64,000 nucleotides of DNA from Streblospio benedicti (lineage: Eukaryota; Annelida; Polychaeta; Spionida; Spionidae): positions 43,072,008 through 43,136,007 of the forward strand of contig CM032663.1 in assembly GCA_019095985.1 (NCBI GenBank), in the 5' to 3' direction. The translations under genes and the position numbers were made by a program. The notes under the pieces are model-generated. The model saw only the letters and a list, made by a program, of their open reading frames with translations, was not told where the DNA came from and did no database searches. Below are positions 11,873 to 24,862 of the stretch, piece after piece (position 1 is the first letter of the stretch; each line of letters opens with the position of its first letter).

Positions 11873-13002
11873 AATAAAATGAAAGAAAAGAAGGGGAAAG
11901 TGGAAACTGCACTTTTTGAAGATCTCTTCCGCTAAAGTGTCAGGCTACACGGCTCCAATCGTTCCTTGTTCCCTTTCTTCATACGCTGTAATTTTGAATG
12001 CCCTCGATTAATGAGCCGCTTGCTGACATGAGTAAGCAAAAAGCTTTTAAAACGGGTCACAGAGACACTTATTTAAGGACTCCGAGTAGACACACTATTA
12101 CTTACCTAAAATGAAATGATGACCGTGTGATGTGTGAGCATCGCGGGGCTGTGTATAGGAGTTATATTCCAAAGTTATTCTGAGTCTGAAATATGATCCT
12201 ATTTCTGAATACTGAGTTTTGTTAAAGTGTATCTAATATCCCAGATAACCCAGATGGATTGAAAGTTGCTTTTTAAAAATGGTACCCGCTTATATGAAAA
12301 TCCTAGGTCTAGGATAAACCAACCCGTACTACCTATTATAAGAGCATTCGAACCCGCTACATTGGAATGGAAACCTGCACTTTACCCTTAACACCCCGCC
12401 CCTCTCTTAATGACTGATAATTGAAATTAACCTGTAACTACAATTGTAATTATTCTTTTCTATACATATTCAGTGGGTTTCTGACAAAATTGTTGAAGAA
12501 ATTATATTTTACTGAGTTTTGTGATATTATATGTATTTATGTATGTTCTTATAAATATAGCTTCCATTGTATTGAGTACTGATTGTACACTTTATTCAGG
12601 AGTAAATCAATCGCCAAAAATGTATGAGGAATTCTAAACTTGCAGAGTTCTGATCATTTAAATACATATGGTGTCCCAGATGCATTCTAATCAACTATTG
12701 ATTATACATGATTGTACAAATAAAATGTCACATGTCTGCAATATTCAATTTATATTCCTGCTAGAGCTGTTCCAAATTGCAATGATATCATCGCAGCATT
12801 TTCAATGATATAATGAACACCTTTGTGATAAGAAAATGTGGGGTGCGATAATAGTTGAAGCATGCGTTATATGAGAATGAGTGTAATGAATCAAAATTAT
12901 ATTGATGAATAGCTAATATGGCCACATATGCATTTATTTAATGGATATTATATCAAAGCTAACCCTGCTAGCGTTCTGTCTAAAAATTCACATCAGGGTT
13001 AT

Positions 13003-13107
13003 ATGATGCGTTGTTATTGGCTAGCGCTTGTGATATTTACGTCAAGCTGTTCGTGCCTAATTGAATTGCATCATGAATGTCTCAGGAAAAAAGAACTGTC
13101 AATTCAG
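13003..13107 (+). CDS. Possible first exon with signal peptide (speculative)
   Basis: A reading frame starting ATGATG gives MMRCYWLALVIFTSSCSCLI followed by a charged stretch, and ends exactly at CAG|GTGAGT, a consensus donor. The hydrophobic run followed by small residues resembles a signal peptide. No downstream exon of a secreted protein was found before METTL13, which is not secreted, so the call rests on two weak signals. Confidence 0.2.
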
Positions 13108-14118
13108 GTGAGTTGTACCTTTGCTCAATTCTAACGCAGACATGAGGCTCAGAGTTCACTAAAACTTGACTATTCGCATGATCAAAACGTGGTGTGTCGC
13201 ATAAGCAACGAACTTTAACGAAGCGCAAATGCTGTGAAGGTCACGTTGGTGATATGCGGGCACACCGATAGCGCAGATAACATAGTTTGTAGATAATGTA
13301 GACTATATGGCAATGTATATGCGCATTACATAAAACAAGCATGTCATATTCAGTTGATACATACTACGTACTTATTATGGAAACGTGTTCACCATTTTTA
13401 CGAATAGAATCTGTTGTCCCTCTAAATAGTACTGGTCTGCCTGCCAAGGCTACATCGAGTCTGTAGGATTATTGATCTTGTATTACGTAGTCACTGTATA
13501 CTTCTTTATTGATTTTAATGAAATATAGTAATGGTTTGTCAGTATCAACATGTGCTTTTTGAAATTATGTGTTTTCTAAATTTCCAGAATTACGGTCATT
13601 AGGATCTTCTAGATACATGCCCAGAATTGTTGTGAATCTTCGCGTATTCTCGGGAAATTTCAATTGCAAAAATATGTATAATGTGTGTTATTTTTTTTAA
13701 AAAAAAGATCCCACCTTTAGTTGGGGGAAAATAATTGATGTTCACATTAACGTTTGTTCCCTAGCAACTATTCTACCTATGGCACCGAGCAAACATCGAG
13801 TGCAAGCCATGAATTAATTAATTGTATTTTGTTACCCTTATAAACTCATGGGTATCAGCTACATGACTTTCTTTCGGGAAATGCACGTCTTTACCCATCC
13901 CCACAACGCTCTGCACGTCTAACAATAAGTACCCCAACAATCTTACTCGTCTTGAAAATACACACATTCTATGCTCAGTGATATTTCAAATTGAAAAGAT
14001 TGCATTCAACCCCATTGTCGAGCACTATCGTAGGAGCATATTCTGTGTTATGTATGTAATAGAGAACAAATGAATATCCAACATATCTAATAGAGATGTT
14101 TAAAAAAAATCCTTGCAG

Positions 14119-15744
14119 GCCCGCTCGTGCCCGGCGCCCCGGTACGACCGTTACGCCCTGGGCGTGCTCGTGCACGCCTCGTGGAGCCCCTTGAGCGGGC
14201 TGGTGACGGTGGCGGACACGGAGGCCCCGGGGGACGGTCGCGTCCACAGGACGCTCGCGTTCGGCACCAGTCGCGGCTACGTGCAATCCTCGGCGCGCAT
14301 GATACAGGGTAATGGATTTACCAGGTCGAGATAGATAGCGTTTAGTAATTAACACTATCTAATACTAAAAAGTAGTTTAGATCGTGTAAATGCGGCGCAA
14401 ACATTTTGTTGCTGGTAATGCAAGTATAATGCGCATGGTCCATAGCTGCTGACCACGATTTCCCACCATTCTCACTTGACCACTCACTGTCTAATGTAAA
14501 AGGTCCACGTTTAATATGGGTGTTGTCACTCTGGTCAGGACTTTTATAAAGGGTTGTTTTTCTTTGTGTTACACAACCTGCTTATTTCCCATATAGGACA
14601 TGACTGCAGGCTCGTTGTGGATGCCGATTACTTGGAGAACGTATATGAGAAACCAATGGTAGAAGGTCTAGTTCTGATTGACGGATTTCCTGAATCACTT
14701 GGTATTTCACTTGTATATACTTATAATAAACAGTGGACTTGTTTGAAGGTGACATTTATATATAATGCATTAAATATCCATAATCTGACGAACGTCCATG
14801 AGTTGCACGGGTGCACACTGCACTACCATTTCTATTGTATTACACAGCATAGAGTTTGGAAACAGCAGGAGTGCCACAATAGATCTGGTGTAAATTTAGT
14901 CATAGTTAATTGTCGTTTTCCAATCATAATCATATTTCTGTTTCCCTCCATGGACTCACAGTTCCTCTCAAGGTGATTTTGTTTGTTTGTGTGTTGCAGA
15001 AAAGGGATTGTCTGCCTTTGTGATTGGATTAGGAGGCGGTCGCTTAGTGAGCTACATTAATAAACATTTTCCGGAGGTACGTACTCTATAACAGAAGAAT
15101 ATTTGTTGGTCAACGTGCACGTTACACATATATCCAGGAATATTACTTCAGTGGCAATAATATACCAACAAGAGCTAATTAGCAAAGTTAAAACAAAACA
15201 AACATTTTTTCCGGTATAGAACAATGACATCATATCATAAAATCTTTGCATGTACTCAAAACAAAATCAACGGTTGCGGATAAAGCATCATCTATATCTT
15301 AGTTTGGGCTCGTAATAAAGTTTACAGCAGTCAAGTACTTCAACAGTTGTGCAAACCGCCTGGTTCATACAGAGAAACAAGTCAATGTAGAGGGGGGGGG
15401 GGGGGCTCTAAAACGAGAGTGGTTTTTACAGTGACCCATGATAGGTGTACAGACATTTGATGCGACGTTCTGATTTACATATCACATGCACGACCTTCCA
15501 CGAAGGAAAATGTATGTACATAAAAGTTCGAACTTTATCTAGCCAAACCTTCACACGCTGACAGTAAATTTATGCAGGGTGAACTTTTTGTAACTGCTTT
15601 AAGATTAGTATTCTAACCGGATTACGAGCTATTGTGGACAAACACGACGGCAGACAGTCAGTTAGTCCCCCCCTGGCTGTTGCTTGAGTACGGCAATCTG
15701 TACTGGCTCCATTATCCTTAGGGTGTGTTCATAATAAAGGTGTT

Positions 15745-15777
<33 letters not shown>

Positions 15778-17298
15778 ATGCGCGCGTGTGCGTGCGATTG
15801 GGGGGTCCAAATTCTCGGAAAAGACAAAGTCACGAATGTTTGTTTCGTTGTTTGTACCATAAACTTCTTATTTAGCCAAATGAAACCACCTTAAGACTAT
15901 ATGGATATCTTTTTTTCACACGAATGTTGACGCTGAATCAGTCGTGGCACGGTAGGCCTATAACCAATTGTTGATCACATAAGACTTTTACAGACGTGTT
16001 TATAAAATCTAGAATAATCTCTCTCCCCCACCCTCCTCCCCACTCATGTACGTATAAATTTTTATCTATAGATTTCAATCCTTGTGGCTGAACTTGACCC
16101 TCATGTGGTATATATTGCAAAGAAATATTTTGCCTTTGAAGAAAACAACAATTTAACGTTAGTGGTAAATGATGGTATCAAAGTTGCAGAAAATGCTGCT
16201 AAACTTGGTATGTTTTTCTATTTTTTATAATGACAATGCACCTAAAATGCTTTCAATAACAATGGTTAACCTTGCTGAACTCATACAAAAAATTCAAACT
16301 AATAGCATCATTTCTATTTCAGGGTTACATTTTGATGCAATAATCATTGACGTGGACAGCAAAGATTCTGATGTGGTGCCCGGTAAACTATTCATGGATC
16401 TTGCAACACTTCAAATGATATCACAAATCCTTCATCCTAATGGTAAATTTCATAGAAAGCAATGTTCGATTTGAATTTTGTAATATCATGATCAATGGTA
16501 CAGGGGTTAGACATTTGGTGTCGAGGGGAAGGGTTACTTTCTCAACTTTGGAAGTTGACAAGATGGAGGGCGCTCAATTTTAATTCACTGCAGTACTGAT
16601 AAGCAGAGGCACTCATATCAATCCTCAAAGTAGAAGAGCAAAAATTTACGCACTTTTATCGATTAACGCATTCACAATATCAATGTACCGTATACAACCA
16701 TCCAAGCCCCCGAAGGCCGTTAAATTGAAATGTTCTCAAACTGGGGATTGCAGTTACTACATAATTCTTAGACATTTAAGAAAAAGACAGAGGAGGGATG
16801 TTACACGAGGGTGGGCACTACAACTACTATTACTTCATTACTTTCTTGTCTTTTAAACTGCAAAGTTCACAAGTATCTGCACAGAATGAGAGTTCCTCAT
16901 CTTCACACCTTCAGTAATCAAATAACTATGTGTGGATGGGCAAATCTGACTATGATATGATGAATAGAACTGTTATATATTCTCATTAGAATGTACCCAT
17001 CGAACATATCCCACATTATGATTTTTGTCATTTGCCATTACCTAAAATTTATCGTTAACTATAAATTTGATACTTGATATATATATTTGTAGGTGTTTTC
17101 ATGATGAATATAATCTTAAAAGATGATGCAAATCGAAGTCGAGCCTTGTCAAAACTGAAGGAAGTATTCCCACAAAGTTTCATGAAAGAAGTTGATGGTT
17201 ACTACAATGAAATATTCTTTGCTAAATCACCACAAAGCCAACGTAAAATAGACATTCATGCCATGCCACAAGAATTGAAGAATCTAAAAAAATTGTAA
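14119..17298 (+). CDS. METTL13: METTL13 homolog, C-terminal methyltransferase half
   Basis: Six exons: 14119-14308, 14597-14701, 15000-15076, 16072-16207, 16323-16442, 17093-17298 (stop TAA). All phases agree. The product runs in the order of METTL13 (EEF1AKNMT): GYVQSSARMIQG (compare 'NVVQSEARLL'), FVIGLGGGRLVSYINKHFPE (AdoMet-binding motif I), ILVAELDPHVVYIAKKYFAF (motif II, acidic E-x-D), FDAIIIDVDSKD (DVDSKD is identical to human), GVFMMNIILKDD and EVDGYYNEIFFA. In vertebrates this half methylates the N-terminus of eEF1A and the N-terminal half methylates Lys55. The first exon starts without a methionine, and no N-terminal half was found upstream within the window, so the gene is incomplete here. 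The first exon is strikingly GC-rich compared with the others. Confidence 0.92.
15741..15797. repeat. GT/CG-rich microsatellite
   Basis: A run of TG dinucleotides passing into GCGCGTGTGCGTGCG, in the third METTL13 intron of the window. Confidence 0.9.
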
Positions 17299-19834
17299 AT
17301 ATATTATAAGTATGAAGAAAAGTTGAGAATATAGTCATAGTCATAAAGTAATTTAATCCAATCATCAATCAAAATTTCAGTTAAATATTTGTATATTTAC
17401 ATCAGCAATCCTGACGGTTTACATTATTCTAGTCATTGCTTCTCAAGTACACATTTTTTCTCTTTTGAGAAATATACATAGAAATTATTACTTTTTAAAA
17501 AACTATTGTTATTCAATATTTTGTTAATACTAGCTAGTTATGGTAAGGTATGCTTATAAGTGTTTTGTTACTAGTATGTCTGTATAATGGACAAATAATT
17601 AGCTGTCTGTTGTCGTTTATGATCTATGGTCATGGTGAGTAAATGAACTCTCACTTCACAATTGACACCAATTTTATTCCACTACCTTTCAGCTGGTAAA
17701 TGACTTTTCAAGACATTTATTTCTAAAATTATCTGAAATGGTATGATGGAAAATACCGCACGAACACAAAAAGTACAACCTAGAAAGACAATTTAATCAT
17801 TTTCAAACTTTAAATTTGCAAATATTCTATTTTGATCATGTATAGGCAAACTAAAATGTAAGAGCCATTGTAACAGCAATTTGCATAGTTGGGACTGCCA
17901 CTGGCCTTAATAAGTGAAGGAAAATGTTCTTTTGATTGGCCTATAATATCGAAATACATCAGATATTATACAAAACCACTGATATTTATGCACTGATTGG
18001 ATATGAAATCTTGACCTAATATAAGGATTATTCAAATTTTGCTAAAGTCTTGCTAAAGTCATGCAAACACAGTTGTTCCAATCATCGATATGCCTCTTAC
18101 CAAAATTATAATGTTATTCTGAAAAAGGTCAAATTTCTAGTAAGCGTGTGCATCTTTCCAACTCAAAAATTCTCGTGTGTTTACAGCATTTTGTGTGAAT
18201 CATTTCTAATAATTTACAGAATACGTGTCTAAGGAAAAAAAAAATTGTTACAAGCCAAAAAGTAGTGGACTAAAATTGGTGTCAGCACTCTAGCACCTGA
18301 ACCCATCACTTTGTTCTGTTAATATAACTACCTCAATTATTAAATTGGCTGTAGACACCAGTAACTTAACACACTTTAGTCTGGCATTGCTAAAAAATGG
18401 CACAGAAGACTGGGATGCAGAATAAGTATAGAGTACAAAATCATAACAAAGAATTGTGATTGACGCAATACTCATTGTCCATTTGATAATTTTACCCTGC
18501 TATCTTTACACGATATGGCTATCATAACTTATTTGCCATGTCACCATTCCTTGCTCTTGTGCTACATGATAGTCAATATATATGTGATGAAAATCTGATG
18601 GAATTAACTACATTAATAAAGTTGTATAAGTCGAATGGTCTTAGTAACAACATTATAAAATCATTAAACATATTTAACAAAATTGCTCATAAAAGAATTG
18701 CAAACATGGCGTACTTTTGAAACATTACACAACTATAAACTGTACATTACACAACTATAAAATAATCCATGATAATAAAATTGTCAGCATAAGAAGAATG
18801 TAGACTGGTTTCACAGAATTTCCCAATGCCTTTTCTTTACAACATAATTCAAACTGAAAGAAGATATCAAGATGACTATAACTTTACATTTCATGTTTAA
18901 TTAAAGCAATCAATACAGTAAAGCAATCAATACAGCCACATAAGCATACGTTCACACATACGTGATATCGCTTGAGCGACAGAGCGACAAAGCGACGTAG
19001 CGATGAGGCGATTTGGTGTTCGCACACAAGCGATTTTGTAGGCGATTTTCACTGTCGATTTTCCTTCAACATATAAAAATCTTTATCTCCAATTGATTAC
19101 TTTTTTTCAGATAGTTCATATATTGGCCGATACTGAATCATTGAAGGTACTGTTTATTGCTGTGGTCTTTCATGGAATATATAATAATTACTCGGTCGGT
19201 CTTTTACTAATAATATTAGCTTTTCAATTTTACCCCGTGTATATGTTTATCCATGCTAATTATTTCTTAGTTTTCTCAAACCAATTTTCAAAAAAATTAC
19301 GATTCCAATACTGTGTGGTGTCCTGTGTAGTGTACTGAGTGTCAAAATCAATTAAACAATGCTGGTCAATAATTATATAAAAGATCAATTAAAACCTGCT
19401 AGACTACATAAGATAACGATCGTGTTTCAGGGAAATCACCTAGCGACGAGGCGATTTTATCGCTGATGAAGCGAAAAAATCGCGCAAGCGATATTGCCTC
19501 GTATCTTCGTCGCGTATGTGTGAACAGCTCAATTCAAATATGATGTACCAAAAATATTGCCTGTCGCTTCATCGCCTCATCGCTCCATCGCTCAAGCGAT
19601 ATCGCGTATGTGTGAACGCATGTTAAAATATACAATTGTGAAAATCAATGTTAAAAATTAAACATGAATTAATAATACAAACTAGGATGTCAAACATATG
19701 CTCAGGTCTTTAGACCTAACCTATCTCCAAAAAAATACCACCAATCTATTTCAACTATGCATCTTTTTACGATTTAAACAAATATTATCAATAAATATCA
19801 AGTCAAATCAACATATTTTGAATAACTATATTAC
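17299..19834. other. 3' flank of METTL13 and unassigned sequence
   Basis: AT-rich. It holds the METTL13 3' UTR, the TIR element at 18945-19622 and nothing else I can support. The cysteine-rich gene on the minus strand ends its last recognised exon at 19835 in an open phase, so at least one more exon should lie here or beyond, but none with the CC motif could be seen. Confidence 0.5.
18945..19622. mobile_element. TIR element built of 'gcgat/gcgac' motifs
   Basis: The left end CATACGTTCACACATACGTG, continuing into ATATCGCTTGAGCGAC, pairs with the right end, which reads CATGCGTTCACACATACGCG on the minus strand. The inverted repeat extends over about 60 bases as variants of GCGA(T/C). A second, internal right end lies at about 19505-19530. 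No transposase frame is visible. Confidence 0.75.
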
Positions 19835-22800
19835 CTGATAACCAATGCCTGTAGTCTGATTATTAACAGATATGTCTTCAGAGAGAGTAACACAAGTGGT
19901 GTCAATAATGATCTGAGAGAGTGTGGTACCTAAACCACCTGCTTTGATGCACTGACGTCTGAAATAAAAACATGTTTTAAATGATTATAACTTAACCATA
20001 GTATTTACATTTACATGTACTTGACCATGCCATATAAAAAGATAATATAGAAATGATATCTACTAGCAAGACCCCGTGAAAATCACGGGCAATATCACGG
20101 GCTGGAGTACTTTGCAACATTTGGCTCAGGGAGTACAAACAAATAGATAATGTTGACACAATTTAATGCATATCTTTTCTAGCAAATTACCACCTCTTCC
20201 CTTGTTCAAACTTGCTTGCCTTCTGCTTTGCTACAGTACAACAGCCACGTAGTAGGAAAATGTTCCATGAAAGTGTATGTGTACACGTGAGGACGACAAA
20301 TCAGTTACAGGAACTATATGTACATGCCTTATTTCTAAGTAAACACCGCCCGTACCCACACTTAACCCCCAGTATATTTTAGAAACAAAATATTGCATAG
20401 TACTGGTCTGCAGCATCTGCACTGTCCTGGCACCCTATCCATCGTCCTGACACCACCCACCACTGTTCTATCTCCCCCACCCACCCACCCCCCCCCCCCT
20501 GCACCCATCACCATATCCTAAGAATGCCCGCTACCCATTCCGATACCACATGCACCCGGTCCTGATAGCCCACAGCCATCACCACATCACTAATCAATAA
20601 TGGATATTGCATAATGCAGATGAACACCATCTAAACTGCTCTGGCAACCCATCTATCGTTGTGACAGCACCCACTACTGTTCTACCCCCAGCCGTATCGC
20701 CAGAGATAGTTTAATGCTCTTTGGTCTCACTGAAAGAGGGCGTTATGATTACTGCTTGGAGGTTGGTGGAACGTCAAGCGTTTGCTGTGCGTATTGATTG
20801 GCGTCAAATGACTCCAACAGGAATACTATAGGGTAGGTGCTTGCTGCTGTAGTTATGTTGATTACGTAAGCACCATGCTGCAGTAATGAAGGCCAAGGAC
20901 ATTTGGATGGCAATTTTCACCGATTTTGAAATAAATCTTGAAATACACGAAAACCCGACAGGAAAGAGGAAAATGAATGCGACGTTGCAAGACAGAAGGT
21001 ACGTGAGATAGATTTGAGACCAACGCAAGCCGTCTCCGCACAGCCAACATTGCGTGATGCGTGTAAGTTTAAAAAACCTTAGCGTATTACTATATAGATT
21101 CTTACATGCATTTTTTTCCACATCTATTTTCAAGAACGCTTGAATAAAGACTCTGAAGATCAACACATGCCAATTCATCATCAAAATGCCATTCAGAAAA
21201 CATGGTAGATTCCCCGTACTGACAAGTCTGTGGTTTGTGACAGCAAATGTCATACTGAAATGCGAAAAATAGCCATAATCAATTTTAACCATATGTTGTA
21301 ATGGTAGCAATTCTAAAAATGTTGGTTACAATCTTATTTGTTGGTAAATTGTTAACTGCTTTCAATAAAAAAATCAAAAAGCATCGAAACTCACCTTGTA
21401 CATAACACCCGAGGTATAATTTCTATATGGTGATGATGGAGATAATTCTCTGCACCAGTCAATCTCAGTTTTTGTAACAGAACTTCCTCCATTTTCCTGG
21501 CATACTTCACTGTTTTCATGGAAAAGAAAACCAAAAATCATATTTTTTTCTAATTCAAGTTACATCATTATCAAATTTAAGATAAGCACTTTACACCAGA
21601 ATAAGAAAGGATAACATTACACACATGCAATCTTTTGACTCCACACCACATAGCTGTGTTTCTGCTTTCTGTGATCGAAGTTGGTTACATGTCTCGGCGG
21701 GATCATGCTTTATTGAAGTAGCTGCATGGATGGCATCAGCAGGGCAAATATCTGGGATAACTTCACAGCATATATCAAACTGTAAAGAAAAATTGGTCCT
21801 TCATATTTCTTTGATGTCAGTAAAGTGCTGAATTTGCAACAATCACATTGGTAAAGACCATTTACAAATCCTGTACTTGTATGTGACATTATTTCGTCCA
21901 ATGTGATGAATTCTATTAAAAAAATCATAAAGTCCACGTGGTGATCCATAGTTACACTTATAGTGTGGCCATTATAATGTGAGAACACTATCTAGTCATT
22001 TGGTACTGACAGCTTGTTTCTATATTTGAAAGTGATCCTTTTAAATAATTTTTTTTTGCAGTATTTATATATAAAATAAAAAAAACTATTATTACCTTTA
22101 CAAGCACCCCCTTAGTGTAGCCATCCATAGCCTGATGTGACATATCCCTGCAGTCGCGTATTCGAGCTATGTTCACACGGACACGAGAACTGGTACCCAG
22201 CAAACGCTTACATGCATTCCTGAAATTCAATACTATCTATCAAATGGCAAGTTTGGGAAATAAGCAAATTTGAGTTGAAAACACATTTTACCCGTACTTT
22301 AAAATAGAAAAATATGTAAATCTTTATAAACTTATAGAAATACAAAATACTCACATGCATTCATCACCACACATTGCTAACTGGTCTTCCATAGCATACG
22401 CCTCAGAACAAGTAGAAATTGATTCTAAATTAATTTTTGATGATTCTGTGAGCCGGTCTGTTTCTGGACAAAATGAATGTGGAATTTGGCAGCAAACATC
22501 CAATTTGTATTTTGATCTAAAAGGCAGAATTGTGCATGTAACATTCTATAAACATATAAGTTACATATACAATTGTAATAAATTTGTAGTTCAAATTCAC
22601 CGATGAATGTATATGGAAATATTTTAATCTGTTCATTACCTTTCACACATGTCAATTTTTTACTTGCACAAGTAAAGTTATGTTGATAAAAATGTATGTT
22701 GATAAAAAAACATAGCTACCTTGTAGATGAGATTAATTCACACTTTGCAATTTCCACCCCCATGACATGTGACATATTGAGGGTTAAGTTAACATTTAAT

Positions 22801-24620
22801 CCAATCTGACACATTGAAAGGCAGTTTGATTTACAAAGTCCCTGAAAATAAAAATCAGGAACGGGGTTATAAAATATTCATGGGTTATCATATTAAATGT
22901 GCATTGAAAATTGGAATTTTTCAGGAGTCCAAAATCAAGCATAAAGTGAAGCTTTACACAAGTGTAAACCCTTGAATGGATGTTTATGATCATAAACCAA
23001 CATAATTTTAAACCAACTTGAAGTAGGTCTAATCATATTCATAAAAAATCAGACATTCTTAAATACATCCACTTTTTTGTAGATGTCTGCAGTCTGCATC
23101 ACATATATTTACGGGACCATTAAATCGAAGAGAAACTTTGCATAGGGTAAAATCTTCCAAATTTTAAAAACATGAAAATTTTTCATTCATTCTTAAAAAA
23201 AACATGGTAAATACACATACAAAAGGGTCAACATTGCTTGTGGGGTAACGGTACTTCTCTTGCAGTTCCCCACATGGTTTTTCCACCTCTAGCCAGCCTT
23301 CAGAGTCCTCCACATCCACAGATGTACACACAGAGCTCTCCGGAACTTTGCAGCACAGATCCATCTGCACAAAAACAAAGCATGAAGATACGTTTTGAGA
23401 GCGCTTTATCATGTTTACAAAATACATGTACAGTACATCTAAATTATTGCAATGCTATAAGACAATAAAAGATATTTTCATTGATATCTGAGAAGGTAAC
23501 AATCAATGCAAATCAAATAATAAGATGTTAAGTTAAATGACTCAGAATAGGAAAGAAATTTGTCTTTTCACCACCATGAAAAACATTCCATTACGCTTAG
23601 CCGTAGTGCTCAAACTATGGGCAGTGTTCAAATTATGGGCACATCCAACGTAGGGTTGACAGGGTCAGGATTAACCACTCGTCCGCTCGTATTGACTAGT
23701 AAAATCTTGTGGAGGACGAGTAGAATGTTTAAGCTACTCGTCCTGCTGACGATTAGCAATTCTGATCAGTTTGTCATACAGATATAGAGCTTTGTGCACG
23801 GAGGACGAGTACATTTTTTGTAGGACAAGTGAATATTTTAGGGTTACTCGTCCTGCTGACGAGTAGCACTTTTCAACCTAATCCTGACCCTGGTTGATTA
23901 TTATGTATATTTCCACGGGAACCCACACGTTTGACGTAATAACAGCACATAGCAAGAGGAGACAATCTAGAGATTAATTGGCTATATGTTTAGTTAATGA
24001 AACAATAAGTTTTAATATAGATATTTGCTCATGAATATTAGTAACTATAATTCAGGCAAACTGTTAGGTGATGTTTGCAACAGGGGAGACATTTTAAAGT
24101 ACTCACAACTGCACCTCGTGGCCTATCCATAAATTTGAGCAGTATGTCATACGCCAAAAGTAACCATCTTGTACTGATCACCAAAACATTTTTTTAAATA
24201 TCTAGTACTTAATGAGCATTTTTGCTCTAGTATTGGTCAATGATTGTTTATTTATTACAGTTTAATTATCTATTAAAAATTTACATGTATTGATATTATT
24301 ATGAACAAAATTACAAAAGTATTGTGAGAATGTCAAAACTGCCCATAGTTTGAGCACTACGTCTACACACTCAATACCTTGAAAAAAAGGTGTTTTCCCA
24401 TGACTTAAAAGGAGAATCTCATTCACCAATTCTATATATCGTAAATACAATGTATAGCGACGTATATCAGATTGTATTTAAAAACACCCACCTTATAAAC
24501 AACGCCTCCCGAGTAGCCAGCATATGGTGCCTTGTGGCACTCACTGACAGTACTCTCATCCACATAGTAAGCGTCTGGTGTCTCCGTCAAACCTAGCGCT
24601 GTCTGGCACGCCAACACGCA
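19835..24620 (-). CDS. Cysteine-rich modular protein, C-terminal exons (family unknown)
   Basis: Nine exons in transcript order: 24620-24492, 23364-23221, 22841-22720, 22516-22355, 22219-22096, 21779-21625, 21509-21395, 21254-21106, 19958-19835. Every junction is GT/AG and every phase agrees. The protein is a series of about 85-100-residue modules with the pattern C-[GK]-x(2-5)-C-x3-C-x(15-22)-C-x(14-22)-CC-x(5-7)-C-x(17-19)-C. Examples are CGDECMNAC, FDICCEVIPDIC, YDICCHKPQTC, LDVCCQIPHSFC and MDLCCKVPESSVC. Most modules use two exons, one ending just before the CC segment at a conserved G-x-x-Y-[KRQ]. An even cysteine count and no lysine-rich or nuclear features suggest a secreted or extracellular protein. 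No stop codon is reached, and the 5' part is at 48422-50192. I do not recognise the family. Confidence 0.85.
20050..20840. other. Intron sequence with C-rich repeat
   Basis: Part of the long last intron of the cysteine-rich gene. It has a 'cacccacc' and C-run stretch (about 20445-20510) and a repeated phrase ('ccatc...cctgacaccaccca') at about 20440-20480 and 20650-20690. No gene is seen. Confidence 0.5.
23602..24362. mobile_element. MITE-like element with 24-bp TIRs, outer
   Basis: CGTAGTGCTCAAACTATGGG, continuing as CAGT, at the left end has its reverse complement at 24339-24362. It lies in the intron between the first two minus-strand exons of the cysteine-rich gene and contains another element at 23652-23893. 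Confidence 0.75.
23652..23893. mobile_element. Nested small inverted-repeat element
   Basis: AGGGTCAGGATTA near the left end is inverted as TAATCCTGACCCT at the right end. Inside, a unit containing CTCGTCCTGCTGACGA occurs twice. It sits within the 23602-24362 element. Confidence 0.65.
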
Positions 24621-24762
24621 CTAAATTACACAAATGTTTACCGTTAATTTTCAACTTTTTACATACTTCAATAGTGGTATTTATGTTTTACAATCAAATT
24701 GTTGAGATGACATCACCAGGAGCAAGATATCTATTTCATCTTTGCATAATTTCATTGGACTC

Positions 24763-24862
24763 NNNNNNNNNNNNNNNNNNNNNNNNNNNNNNNNNNNNNN
24801 NNNNNNNNNNNNNNNNNNNNNNNNNNNNNNNNNNNNNNNNNNNNNNNNNNNNNNNNNNNNNN
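24763..24862. other. Assembly gap, 100 N (likely false join)
   Basis: Exactly 100 N. Genes on its two sides do not continue across it as oriented, whereas they do if the contig to its right is reversed. Confidence 1.

Larger units (their letters stand above)
10236..14118. other. Long stretch without a supported gene
   Basis: No recognisable exon of either neighbouring gene. Contents noted: a SINE piece at 11639-11715, a CAGG simple repeat at 11826-11872, and a possible signal-peptide exon at 13003-13107. Missing 5' exons of the propeller-like gene (minus) or of METTL13 (plus) would be expected here, but I could not identify them. Confidence 0.5.

Noticed and set aside
14636-14748. Longer METTL13 second exon ending at 14748 (AAG|GTGACA)
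   Set aside because: It would put the next exon out of frame; the donor at 14701 gives phase 1 and a protein aligned with METTL13.
18290-18475. Further module exon of the cysteine-rich gene
   Set aside because: An AG precedes a frame with two cysteines (LKCVKLL), but it lacks the CC segment and ends in a stop without a module fit.
24681-24762. Minus-strand frame just left of the second gap (SPMKLCKDEIDIL...)
   Set aside because: No cysteine-module spacing and no clear splice sites; most likely intron.
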